Assembly: GCA_002315565.1 (NCBI GenBank)
Contig: DCHD01000059.1
Span: 1-20,224 of the forward strand
Direction: 5' to 3'
Length of the DNA: 20,224 nt
Source of the DNA: Solobacterium sp. UBA1761
Lineage (GTDB): Bacteria > Bacillota_I > Bacilli_A > Erysipelotrichales > Erysipelotrichaceae
Below, piece by piece: positions 6,174-13,727 of this stretch (position 1 is the first letter of the stretch; every line of letters begins with the position of its first letter). The notes beneath the pieces were generated by a model, which was not told the DNA's origin, made no database searches, and was given only the letters and a program-made list of their open reading frames with translations. A program made the translations under genes and the position numbers.

Positions 6174-7345
6174 TGGCTGAAGAAGAAAAAATCGTACTTA
6201 CACTCAACAATGAAGCACCAAAAGAAGAAGTAAAAGAAGAAGCTAAAGAACCTGTAACTGAAGAACAGGTTAAACAGGCTGTAAGCGATGTTGAACAGGT
6301 AACTTATGAAGCGCTGTCTGATGGCGAAAAGAAGATGGTTGATGATTTCGCAAAGCAGATTGATCTGTCTCAGACCCTGACTATCATTCAGTATGGTTCA
6401 CCAGCCCAGACTAAAGTAGCTGATTTCTCAGATTCAGTACTCAATAACATCAAAACCAAAGATGCCGGCGAAGAAACAAGCAAACTGCTTACATCTTTAA
6501 TCAGAGAACTGAAGATGGGTGAAGATGATGATGCGAAAGGTCTGGCAAAACTGTTCAAGTCTGCCAAGACCAGAGCAAAAGAAATCAAGGACCGTTATGA
6601 TTCAGTAAGCAGCAATGTTGAAGAAATCGCCAAAGTACTTGAAGATCATCAGGTAACTCTGATGAAGGATATCAACATCCTTGACCAGTTATATGAAAAG
6701 AACCTGGTCAACTACAAGGAACTATCAATGTATATCATTGCCGGCTATAAGGCACTTGAAGAATACAAGACAAAGGATCTTGTTGAAGCACAGGAAAAAG
6801 CAGCAAAGACTAACCTTCCTGAAGATGCACAGAAGGTTAAGGACATTGCCGATTCCATCAACAGATTTGAAAAGAGACTGCATGACCTTGAACTTACAAG
6901 AGTTGTAGCTATCCAGATGGCTCCACAGATCAGACTTGTTCAGAACAACGATACAACAATGATCGAAAAGATCCAGTCAACTCTGGTTAATACTATTCCA
7001 TTATGGAAGTCTCAAATTCTCATCACTATGGGCATTGAACATTCTACTCAGGCAGTCAAGGCTCAGAATGAAGTTACTGAAATGACCAACAAGATGCTCA
7101 GAGAAAATGCTGAAAATCTTAAGATGGCTACTATCAATACAGCCAAGGAATCTGAAAAGGGTATCGTTGAAATCGAAACTCTTAAAGAAACAAATCAGAA
7201 GCTTATTGAAACTCTTGATGAAGTCAAGAGAATTCAGGACGAAGGTAAAGCTAAGAGAGCTGAAGCTCTTGTTGAACTGAGAAAGATTGAATCAGAACTT
7301 CAGACAAAACTTACCAACGTTACAAAAGAAGCAAAGAATATCTAA
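6173..7345 (+). CDS. TelA/KlaA-family (toxic anion resistance) protein
   Basis: This 390-aa acidic, helix-rich protein matches the TelA family (PF05816), often annotated as toxic anion (tellurite) resistance, though its real role in most bacteria is unknown. Visible family features are LMKDINILDQLYEKNL, YIIAGYKALEE, a segment near LTRVVAIQMAPQIRLVQNND, and LVNTIPLWKSQILITMGI. The first 40 residues are Glu/Lys/Val-rich and low complexity; the last 90 residues are a probable coiled coil. No membrane segment is present. It starts on the last A of the upstream stop, with AAAGGAAAC as ribosome binding site. In Firmicutes such genes often pair with a 5-bromo-4-chloroindolyl phosphate hydrolase-type partner; none is seen here. 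Confidence 0.88.
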   Translation: MAEEEKIVLTLNNEAPKEEVKEEAKEPVTEEQVKQAVSDVEQVTYEALSDGEKKMVDDFAKQIDLSQTLTIIQYGSPAQTKVADFSDSVLNNIKTKDAGEETSKLLTSLIRELKMGEDDDAKGLAKLFKSAKTRAKEIKDRYDSVSSNVEEIAKVLEDHQVTLMKDINILDQLYEKNLVNYKELSMYIIAGYKALEEYKTKDLVEAQEKAAKTNLPEDAQKVKDIADSINRFEKRLHDLELTRVVAIQMAPQIRLVQNNDTTMIEKIQSTLVNTIPLWKSQILITMGIEHSTQAVKAQNEVTEMTNKMLRENAENLKMATINTAKESEKGIVEIETLKETNQKLIETLDEVKRIQDEGKAKRAEALVELRKIESELQTKLTNVTKEAKNI

Positions 7346-7348
7346 CTA

Positions 7349-7370
7349 AAAAGACCAGCAATGGTCTTTT
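7349..7370 (+). terminator. Hairpin after telA-like gene, likely terminator or attenuator
   Basis: A perfect 9-bp stem, AAAAGACCA/TGGTCTTTT, has a GCAA (GNRA) tetraloop. The T residues are part of the stem and are followed by GCATAAC, so termination may be incomplete. dtd starts only 10 nt later. Confidence 0.6.
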
Positions 7371-7379
7371 GCATAACTT

Positions 7380-7826
7380 ATGAAAGTAGTAGTACAGAGA
7401 GTAAAAGAAGCATCGTGTACAGTTGATGCCAAGATAACCGGAAAGATAGAACAGGGCTATATGCTGCTTGTGGGTTTTTCTCATGAGGACAATGAAGAAA
7501 CAGCAATGAAGGTTGCAACCAAGATCTCTAAACTGAGAATCTTTGAAGATGCTGATGAAAAAATGAATCTTTCTATCTTCGATGTAAATGGATCTATCCT
7601 TTCAATCAGTCAATTTACTTTATTGGCAGATATCAAAAAAGGCAACAGACCTTCGTTTGTGAATGCCATGCAACCCGATAGAGCAAAAGAGCTGTACTTA
7701 TACTTCAACAGATGCCTGGAAGAACTGGGACTGCATGTTGAAACGGGAATCTTTGGAGCAGATATGAAGATAGCCTTAATCAATGACGGGCCGGTTACTA
7801 TCCTGGTAGATTCGGGGGAATTATGA
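7380..7826 (+). CDS. dtd: D-aminoacyl-tRNA deacylase
   Basis: Dtd hydrolyses D-amino acids (and glycine mischarged on tRNA-Ala) from tRNA, guarding translation. The 148-aa length is canonical. The family start MKVVVQRVKEASCTVD, the active-site motif SQFTLLAD followed by KKGNRPSF, and the C-terminal NDGPVTILVD (the Gly-Pro motif that excludes L-amino acids) are all present. The start is fixed by the conserved N terminus, yet no Shine-Dalgarno is present and the ATG lies just 10 nt after a hairpin. How it is translated is therefore unclear. Its stop overlaps the start of the DUF951 gene (ATGA), showing coupling. Confidence 0.95.
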   Translation: MKVVVQRVKEASCTVDAKITGKIEQGYMLLVGFSHEDNEETAMKVATKISKLRIFEDADEKMNLSIFDVNGSILSISQFTLLADIKKGNRPSFVNAMQPDRAKELYLYFNRCLEELGLHVETGIFGADMKIALINDGPVTILVDSGEL

Positions 7827-8029
7827 TAGAGAATTACGATTTGAATGATATCGTTCAGATGAAAAAAGATCACCCTTGCCGTCAGTCTCATTACTGGAAG
7901 ATAACCAGAATGGGTGCTGACATCAAAATCAAGTGTGAAGGCTGTGGTGCCATCGTCATGATGGAAAGACGTGAGTTTGAACGTAAGTGTAAAAAGATGA
8001 TAGAAAAGGCGCAAACAGAGGAACTGTAA
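7823..8029 (+). CDS. DUF951 family small protein (YyzM-like)
   Basis: This 68-aa protein matches DUF951: YDLNDIVQMKKDHPC, then WKITRMGADIKIKCEGCGAIVMM and RREFERKCKK. Cys19 together with the CEGCG pair suggests a small metal-binding or nucleic-acid-binding fold, but no function is established. In Bacillus subtilis the equivalent (yyzM) also lies in the parB neighbourhood near the origin, which fits this location. It overlaps dtd by 4 nt and ends directly before the next ATG. Confidence 0.9.
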   Translation: MIENYDLNDIVQMKKDHPCRQSHYWKITRMGADIKIKCEGCGAIVMMERREFERKCKKMIEKAQTEEL

Positions 8030-10150
8030 ATGAGAAAACTGATCGTTTTTCTGTTGTCGCTCATAATTTTTACAGCGAGCGCTCCATATAACATTATAGA
8101 AGCCTCAACGATGAAGGTCAGTTATCTTTATCCTGTCTACAATGAAGCCAACGAACCAAGCTCAGGAATAAAAGAATGGAAAACAGGTTCAGTTAATGCT
8201 GAAAAAGTGAAAGACACAGACGACTATATCGGTGAAAGGGACGAAGTGACATGGTATGTTGTTGACCACGACATAACTACCAACAAAGAATTAGCAATAA
8301 TCGGGGAGGTTAACCTGATTCTCATGGATGGTGTATGCTGGGATATCAAAAACACAACTGATGAATATGCGGCAATAAGTGTTTATTATGATACTGAATA
8401 TGAAGATGATGAACAAGATAGGCTAACGATTTATTCCCAAAGTCACGGCTCAAAAATGGGAAGCCTTATTGCGGTTGGCGGATATGAAAGCGGCAAATAT
8501 ACGGCTTGCGCAGGAATTGGTGGCGATTACTCTGATAACAGCAGTTTTATTACGATAAACGGTGGTTTTATATATGCAAAAGGCGGATCAGGCACCGGTA
8601 CATATACGACACAGGATCGTGCAGAAGCAGGCGCGGGTATTGGTGGCGGTGGAAATACGATAGGTGAAAGAATTGTCATAAATGGTGGAGCTCTATATTG
8701 TCAGGGATCATCCGCCATATTTAATAGCAAAGAAGCCTATTCATCCGGTATCGGAGGAGGATCACCATCATACCATTCTAATAATGCCAAAAATATAATT
8801 TTTAATGGCGGAACCGTTGTAGCTGTTGGCGGAAAAGAAGGTATATCGGGTATTGGGTCACCAAAAAAAGATGGTGCTAAAGATATCTATATCAATAAAA
8901 ATCTGACAACATATGCAAACGGAACAAAGATAGAAAACGATGGAAGCGATGTTGCCAAAGCATTAGAAGGCAAACAGTATGCAGTAATTGCCAACCTGAC
9001 TGACATTGTTGAAGGAACATATAAAATAGAGTTTGATCCGTGCAGTGCGGATATGGCAAAAATTATTGCTGCTCAGGTTATGAAGAACACGAGCAGAAAA
9101 CTGATTTATGCAGAAAACGGCAACAGTTATAATGCGGTTGTTTATAAATCAGGAAGTTGGACAGAAACAACTATTGCAGCCGATAAATTAAATACGGACT
9201 GTACAGTTGTCGGAAGCATAAAAACAACAAGCAGAAGCCTGACTGAATTCTGTGAAGCAACAACTTCAATAAGCTTCAATAACTGCGAATCAGAAGATGA
9301 AGCAAGATATCTTGCAAGCAAAATTGAAAGTCCACCAGATACAGGCGTAGTCATATATTCTTATGATTCCTTAACCAAGGAAATGTGTGGCTTAAAATAT
9401 GATAAGAACGAAACAAAATGGAACAGTTTTAAGGAAACATTAACTGAAGATCCAGTTAAATTCTTAAACACGAAGCTATACAGTTCAGAGTACGTAGATA
9501 TTCTTGTAGCTGGAACAACAGAACACATGTCAACAAAATTCAATAAACTTGATGATGGTGTTACTGATGTTGTTATTGATGAACTTGATTACAGATTGGC
9601 ATTTGCTCTGGCAAGACTTGGTGTTGAAGATGGAAACCATACAACTTCTGACATTATTGCCTATAAAGAAGATGGTGAACATCCTGGTAAATATTTATGT
9701 GTTAAGTATATGTCTTCCAATTCAACCTGGTATATTGCAGAGAATGTACCATTATCTGAAGTTACATATATCAGTGGATATATCAGAAAATCTGATAATT
9801 TCAAAATGATTAAATCAGATAAAAACGACTGCAACGTTGAAAACAATGCCGGCACTTCAGAATTTGTAGAAGGAAAGACAAAAGACGTGACAGTCCACAT
9901 CGAAGGATTATCAACGCAGGATGATGTAACTTTATTTATAAACGAAGAAGAAGTGGATTCCGCGAATTATACTGTAAATGATGGATCACTGAAAATCACA
10001 CTTCTTAACAGTTATATCAGCACTTTGCCTGTAGGTACCAGCAACGTAGACATTAAAGTTGAAACTGCTGATTCAGAATACCGATATAATCTTCAGATAA
10101 CAATAAACAAAGAACAGAAATATAAAGTTGTAAATACATCTGCAAAGTAA
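8030..10150 (+). CDS. Secreted beta-rich repeat protein, unknown function
   Basis: This 706-aa protein starts with a signal peptide (KLIVFLLSLIIFTASA; cleavage probably between about residues 18 and 27). Residues about 95-300 hold GIG/GIGGG turns at 162, 203, 240 and 274, alternating with INGG/FNGG strands. This pattern suggests a right-handed beta-helix or related carbohydrate-binding fold seen in surface proteins of gut Firmicutes. Residues about 310-610 contain three diverged copies of a module of about 90 residues. Residues about 620-690 look like an immunoglobulin-like beta domain. No LPXTG motif, C-terminal membrane helix or SLH repeat is present, so it is probably released or held non-covalently. 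The ATG follows the DUF951 stop without a gap, with GAGG inside that gene as ribosome binding site. Adhesin or glycan-binding roles are guesses. Confidence 0.75.
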   Translation: MRKLIVFLLSLIIFTASAPYNIIEASTMKVSYLYPVYNEANEPSSGIKEWKTGSVNAEKVKDTDDYIGERDEVTWYVVDHDITTNKELAIIGEVNLILMDGVCWDIKNTTDEYAAISVYYDTEYEDDEQDRLTIYSQSHGSKMGSLIAVGGYESGKYTACAGIGGDYSDNSSFITINGGFIYAKGGSGTGTYTTQDRAEAGAGIGGGGNTIGERIVINGGALYCQGSSAIFNSKEAYSSGIGGGSPSYHSNNAKNIIFNGGTVVAVGGKEGISGIGSPKKDGAKDIYINKNLTTYANGTKIENDGSDVAKALEGKQYAVIANLTDIVEGTYKIEFDPCSADMAKIIAAQVMKNTSRKLIYAENGNSYNAVVYKSGSWTETTIAADKLNTDCTVVGSIKTTSRSLTEFCEATTSISFNNCESEDEARYLASKIESPPDTGVVIYSYDSLTKEMCGLKYDKNETKWNSFKETLTEDPVKFLNTKLYSSEYVDILVAGTTEHMSTKFNKLDDGVTDVVIDELDYRLAFALARLGVEDGNHTTSDIIAYKEDGEHPGKYLCVKYMSSNSTWYIAENVPLSEVTYISGYIRKSDNFKMIKSDKNDCNVENNAGTSEFVEGKTKDVTVHIEGLSTQDDVTLFINEEEVDSANYTVNDGSLKITLLNSYISTLPVGTSNVDIKVETADSEYRYNLQITINKEQKYKVVNTSAK

Positions 10151-10153
10151 ACG

Positions 10154-10181
10154 AAAACCTCAACGATATGTTGAGGTTTTT
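10154..10181 (+). terminator. Rho-independent terminator of the secreted protein gene
   Basis: An 11-bp perfect stem, AAAACCTCAAC/GTTGAGGTTTT, has loop GATAT and a T-run overlapping the 3' arm. It sits 3 nt after the stop codon. Confidence 0.85.
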
Positions 10182-10182
10182 A

Positions 10183-10348
10183 CATAAAAAAACAAAGTTG
10201 GCGAACTTTGTTTTAAGGGATGAAAGAAACGAATTGTTGTAAACCTCACGGTTCACTGTTGACTGAAGACCCCAAGGTCTTCGAAGGATTGATAGCCCCA
10301 AGGCTATCGAGCGCCCCGTTTCCTCCATCTATAGTCATAAATGACTGT
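10183..10348 (-). ncRNA. Candidate structured small RNA with three regularly spaced hairpins
   Basis: On the minus strand a 13-bp helix (10317-10329 with 10219-10231) encloses three hairpins. They are at 10291-10308 and 10265-10282 (both loop UUGG) and at 10239-10256 (loop GUGA). Each has a 7-bp stem ending in CC/GG and a 4-nt loop, and their starts are exactly 26 nt apart with 8-nt linkers. Read on the minus strand, the closing helix and the GUGA hairpin are fully paired through G-U wobbles; on the plus strand the same positions give A-C mismatches. This supports minus-strand transcription. A TATAAT lies upstream (10355-10360), and a strong terminator with seven U residues ends the unit. It matches no RNA family I recognise (not 6S, SRP, RNase P or tmRNA). 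Confidence 0.6.
10186..10214 (-). terminator. Rho-independent terminator of the candidate small RNA
   Basis: A perfect stem of up to 11 bp, AAAACAAAGTT/AACTTTGTTTT, with a 4-nt loop is followed on the minus strand by seven T residues (10186-10192, overlapping the end of the stem). It abuts the plus-strand terminator at 10154-10181. Confidence 0.8.
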
Positions 10349-10354
10349 AGATGT

Positions 10355-10385
10355 ATTATACATTAATTGTTCTGTTTGTATGCAA
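10355..10385 (-). promoter_or_regulatory. Promoter of the candidate small RNA
   Basis: On the minus strand TATAAT (10360-10355) is preceded by TG, and TTGCAT (10385-10380) lies 19 nt upstream as a long-spaced -35. Predicted start is near 10348. The -10 is strong, the -35 weak. Confidence 0.5.
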
Positions 10386-10413
10386 GTTATATTAGAAGAT
10401 TGTCTTTTTAAGA

Positions 10414-10419
10414 TATAAT
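10414..10419 (+). promoter_or_regulatory. -10 box of the amino acid ABC operon, leaderless arrangement
   Basis: TATAAT is followed by 7 nt (TTGTAAT) and the permease ATG at 10427. No ribosome binding site fits. A TTGTCT at 10400-10405 is too close (8 nt) to be its -35. Confidence 0.55.
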
Positions 10420-10426
10420 TTGTAAT

Positions 10427-11101
10427 ATGGAACACGCTGTGGAAATCTTTGTTTCGTCATTCACAAGAATACTTATTCCCGGAATTCTGGTAAGTATTCC
10501 TTTAACATTGATTTCCTTTTTCTTTGCTCTGGTTATTGCGGTAATTGTGGCAATGATCAGATATGCAAATATAAAGGTATTATCTGAGATTTGTAAGTTC
10601 TATGTCTGGGTAATAAGAGGTACACCACTACTGGTTCAGCTGTTCTTTATGTATTACGGATTACCTAAAATCGGTGTATTCTGGTCAAGCCCATTTATCT
10701 GTGCAGTAGTTGTCTTTGCGCTTAATGAAGGTGCCTATGCATCTGAAACTATCAGAGGCGCACTGAATTCTGTACCAGATGGTCAGATTGAAGCCGGATA
10801 TTGTGTCGGAATGAATTTCGTACAGATTATGTTAAGAATAGTATTGCCTCAGGCCTTAAGAGCTGCAGTTCCTGCTTTAATGAATGGATTAATCGGTATG
10901 GTTAAAGATACATCACTCGCAAGCAACATCACTGTTACGGAGATGCTGTTTCAGACCAAGACTATCATCACTACAACATACGAACCATTCATTCTATATA
11001 TTGAAGTAGCACTTATCTATCTGATTTTCTCTACTGTTCTTTCAAGAGTTCAGGTTATTGTGGAAAAGAAGATGAATGCTCAGGTAGGTAAAGCATCATG
11101 A
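10427..11101 (+). CDS. Polar amino acid ABC transporter, permease subunit
   Basis: This 224-aa HisM/GlnP-type permease has about five membrane helices. The first, around residues 18-40, is followed by the conserved YVWVIRGTPLLVQLFFMYYGLP, and the cytoplasmic EAA loop (SETIRGALNSVPDGQIEAG, about 106-124) docks the ATPase. It is one subunit of an importer completed by the next two genes, and two copies would form the channel. The start has no Shine-Dalgarno and a TATAAT 7 nt upstream; transcription may begin at the ATG. Its stop overlaps the ATPase start by 4 nt. Substrate cannot be fixed from the permease; cystine or another polar amino acid is likely. Confidence 0.93.
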   Translation: MEHAVEIFVSSFTRILIPGILVSIPLTLISFFFALVIAVIVAMIRYANIKVLSEICKFYVWVIRGTPLLVQLFFMYYGLPKIGVFWSSPFICAVVVFALNEGAYASETIRGALNSVPDGQIEAGYCVGMNFVQIMLRIVLPQALRAAVPALMNGLIGMVKDTSLASNITVTEMLFQTKTIITTTYEPFILYIEVALIYLIFSTVLSRVQVIVEKKMNAQVGKAS

Positions 11102-11835
11102 TTAAAGTAAGAAATGTCACAAAAAAGATAGATAATCTTGAAGTACTTAAAGGTGTTGATCTGAGTATTGAAAAGGGTCAGGTTATCTCTGTTATCGGAC
11201 CAAGTGGTTCAGGTAAAACTACATTATTAAGATGTATGAATTATCTTACTGTTGCCGATACGGGTGAGATGGAATTTGACGGTGTAAGCTACGACATGGC
11301 AAAAACCTCAAAGAAAGATATTGAAGCTATCCGTAAAAAGACTGGATTTGTATTCCAGAGCTATAACCTCTTTCTCAACAAAACTGCTTTAGAGAATGTA
11401 ACTGAAGGTCTGATTGTTGCAAGAAAGATGTCTAAAGACAAGGCAAAAGAGATTGCAATGTCTGCACTTAGAAAAGTAGGTATGGAAGACAGAACCAATC
11501 ACTATCCAAGTCAATTGTCTGGTGGTCAGCAACAAAGAGTCGCAATCGCAAGGGCATTGGCACTAAATCCCGAAATCATCTATTTTGATGAACCTACAAG
11601 TGCACTTGATCCGGAACTGATTGGCGAAGTAAACAACGTCATCAAGGAACTGGCCAATGAGAAAATGACCATGATTATTGTTACGCATGAAATGAACTTC
11701 GCAAGAAGTGTTTCAGATAAGATTATGTTTATGGATGAAGGAAGAGTAATCGAAGAAGGTACACCAGATGAAATCTTCAATCATCCAAAGGAGAAACGCG
11801 TTAAAGAATTTCTTGAAGCAATTATAAGGAGTTAA
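11098..11835 (+). CDS. Polar amino acid ABC transporter, ATP-binding subunit
   Basis: This 245-aa GlnQ/HisP-type ATPase powers the importer. Motifs in order: Walker A GPSGSGKTT (about 36-44), Q-loop FVFQSYNLF, signature LSGGQQQRVAIARAL, Walker B IIYFDEPTSALDPE and H-loop VTHEM. The length is standard for the family, with no C-terminal regulatory domain of the MetN type. Translation is coupled to the permease by an ATGA overlap. The substrate-binding lipoprotein follows after 3 nt. Confidence 0.95.
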   Translation: MIKVRNVTKKIDNLEVLKGVDLSIEKGQVISVIGPSGSGKTTLLRCMNYLTVADTGEMEFDGVSYDMAKTSKKDIEAIRKKTGFVFQSYNLFLNKTALENVTEGLIVARKMSKDKAKEIAMSALRKVGMEDRTNHYPSQLSGGQQQRVAIARALALNPEIIYFDEPTSALDPELIGEVNNVIKELANEKMTMIIVTHEMNFARSVSDKIMFMDEGRVIEEGTPDEIFNHPKEKRVKEFLEAIIRS

Positions 11836-11838
11836 ATT

Positions 11839-12618
11839 ATGAAAAAGTTATTAATTGTACTTGCTGCATTACTGTTGCTTGCCGGTTGTGCATCAAAAAA
11901 AGAATATGCAAGTCATCTTGAAAAAGTACAGTCAGAAGGCAAAGTAGTTATCGCAACCGAAGGCATGTGGGAACCATGGACCTATATGGATGAAAATGGA
12001 AACCTTGTAGGCTATGATGTAGAACTTGGAAGAAAGATCGCTGAAAAGTTAGGTGTTGAAGCTGAATTTGTTACTGGTGATTTCACTGGCTTCCTTACTG
12101 GACTCGATAATGGCCAGTATGACCTTGTCATCAACGGTATCGATGTTACTGAAGAAAGAAAAGCAAAATATGATTTCTCAGAAACTTATGCCTATGCCGT
12201 AAGTTATCTGATTGTTAAAGCTGATAATGAAGAAATCAAATCGCTTGATGACCTTAACGGTAAGAAGATTACCAATTCTTTAGGTTCTTCATATGCAAAA
12301 ATCGGTGAAGAACACGGTGCTACCAATGTTGGTGGTGATACATTTGACCTTACTATTGAAAACCTGCTGAATGGTTATGCTGATGCATCAATCAACTCAG
12401 CTGATACTTATGGTCTTTATATCTCTAAACATCCGGATGCTGATGTTAAGGTTGTTCAGTTTATTGATCCGCTTGATGTAGCTATTCCTTTTGTAAAAGG
12501 CGAATACAACGATACATTCAAAGCTGCAGTAAACGAAGTTATTAATGAAATGAAAGAAAGTGGCGAACTAAAAGAGCTTTCAGTTAAGTACTTTGGCGCC
12601 GATATTACAGTTAAATAA
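11839..12618 (+). CDS. Polar amino acid ABC transporter, substrate-binding lipoprotein
   Basis: This 259-aa family-3 solute-binding protein has a lipoprotein signal peptide with lipobox LAGC (Cys at about residue 17), so it is anchored outside the membrane. Ligand-domain motifs include EPWTYMDENGNLVGYDVEL, a TGLDNGQYDLVINGI segment and YDFSETYAYA. The segment KKITNSLGSSYAKIGEEHGA resembles cystine binders of the TcyA/FliY group, which suggests but does not prove cystine or a similar amino acid. AAGGAG at 11826-11831 is a good ribosome binding site. Its stop overlaps the next ATG by one base (TAATG). Confidence 0.93.
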   Translation: MKKLLIVLAALLLLAGCASKKEYASHLEKVQSEGKVVIATEGMWEPWTYMDENGNLVGYDVELGRKIAEKLGVEAEFVTGDFTGFLTGLDNGQYDLVINGIDVTEERKAKYDFSETYAYAVSYLIVKADNEEIKSLDDLNGKKITNSLGSSYAKIGEEHGATNVGGDTFDLTIENLLNGYADASINSADTYGLYISKHPDADVKVVQFIDPLDVAIPFVKGEYNDTFKAAVNEVINEMKESGELKELSVKYFGADITVK

Positions 12619-13727
12619 TGAATCTCTTTGATTATCTTAAATGGCGCGGAGATCTGACATTCAAGGCTGATCCTTTCAATGAAGTAGACAACCTTATTCT
12701 TTCGTCATGTGTTTATGTAAACCTTGAAGGTATTGTGCCAAGTGATTCAGGCACCATAACTCTTAAAGAAGCATCAGATCTTTACTTCAAAAAATATAAA
12801 CCTACAGAAGAAGAAATGGATCAGGGATTCTCAGAAGGAGCACCAAGATTTATCCGTGCTATGGCTGAAACCACCAGGTTCAAAGATATCCTTCTGCATA
12901 ATGAAAAGACGGTCAACGATGACGTTACTCCATGTCAGTTTTCGGCAATTGTCTATGATATCGATAAACATACAAGTTACATAGCTTATAGAGGCACCGA
13001 TTCGTCGATGAACGGCTGGCAGGAAGATTTTGAGATTTCCTACCACGAAACCATGGCTCAGAAACTTGCAGTTGAGTATCTTGAAGAAAATGCCAAGGGT
13101 CTTTTCAGAAAGTATATTGTAGGTGGTCACTCAAAAGGTGGAAACCTTGCTCAGTACGCTGCCAGCAAGTGCTCTAAAAAAACCAGAAAGAAACTCATCA
13201 CCGTATATTCAAATGATGGTCCAGGTATCTTTGACGGTCTTTTTGAAGAGAATATCTATCAGGAGATAAAGGAGAGATACATAAAGATTGTGCCAGCATT
13301 TTCTGTATTCGGCAGAATGTTTGACAGTTCCGATTCCAATATTGTTATTGAATCTGATGCCGCAATGATTATGCAGCATGATCCATCAACATGGCAGATA
13401 GAGGGAACACGTTTTGTAAGGGCAGAAGGTTTTGACCCTGACTCAGAGAAACTGATGGAAGAATTCAATGAATTTCTGATGGATGTGGATACTGAAAAAA
13501 GAGAGGTTTTCTCCCGTCAGATATTTGAAATGTTCAAAGAAGCCGGTATCAGAAAAGTAGGTGATCTGACCGATCTGGACTATAAAGATATTCTGAAGAT
13601 AATAGACGACATCAAGGATATGGATCCTGTTGCCAAGAAGGTAGCTATAAGACTGTTCAAAGTTGTTACCGACACAATTGATGATACTGCTAAAGTTAAA
13701 GTAAAGAAACTGATAGGAAAGAAATAA
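12618..13727 (+). CDS. Mbeg1-like (DUF2974) alpha/beta-hydrolase
   Basis: This 369-aa protein matches the DUF2974/Mbeg1-like family of lipase-type alpha/beta hydrolases in Firmicutes. The N terminus MNLFDYLKWRGDLTF is typical. YIAYRGTD (121-128) gives the oxyanion region, GHSKGG (170-175) the nucleophile elbow with Ser172, and SNDGPG (198-203) a probable acid-residue loop. His377-like residues cannot be assigned by eye; a candidate catalytic His lies in IMQHDPSTW. No signal peptide or membrane helix is seen, so it is probably cytoplasmic. The substrate is unknown. It is translationally coupled to both neighbours by one-base TAATG overlaps, so it belongs to the transporter operon by position. 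Confidence 0.85.
   Translation: MNLFDYLKWRGDLTFKADPFNEVDNLILSSCVYVNLEGIVPSDSGTITLKEASDLYFKKYKPTEEEMDQGFSEGAPRFIRAMAETTRFKDILLHNEKTVNDDVTPCQFSAIVYDIDKHTSYIAYRGTDSSMNGWQEDFEISYHETMAQKLAVEYLEENAKGLFRKYIVGGHSKGGNLAQYAASKCSKKTRKKLITVYSNDGPGIFDGLFEENIYQEIKERYIKIVPAFSVFGRMFDSSDSNIVIESDAAMIMQHDPSTWQIEGTRFVRAEGFDPDSEKLMEEFNEFLMDVDTEKREVFSRQIFEMFKEAGIRKVGDLTDLDYKDILKIIDDIKDMDPVAKKVAIRLFKVVTDTIDDTAKVKVKKLIGKK

Noticed and set aside
10239..10308. CRISPR-like regular array (26-nt period of palindromic units)
   Set aside because: The units share only stem geometry and loop type, not sequence, and the 8-nt linkers are far too short for spacers. No cas gene is nearby.
10183..10348. Assignment of the minus-strand RNA to 6S, SRP or RNase P RNA
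   Set aside because: It lacks the long bulged rod of 6S, the GGAAG-type tetraloop region of SRP RNA and the conserved RNase P cores.
10427..12618. Amino acid importer as target of the SAM riboswitch
   Set aside because: The riboswitch lies downstream, after the operon's terminator, and reads away from it.
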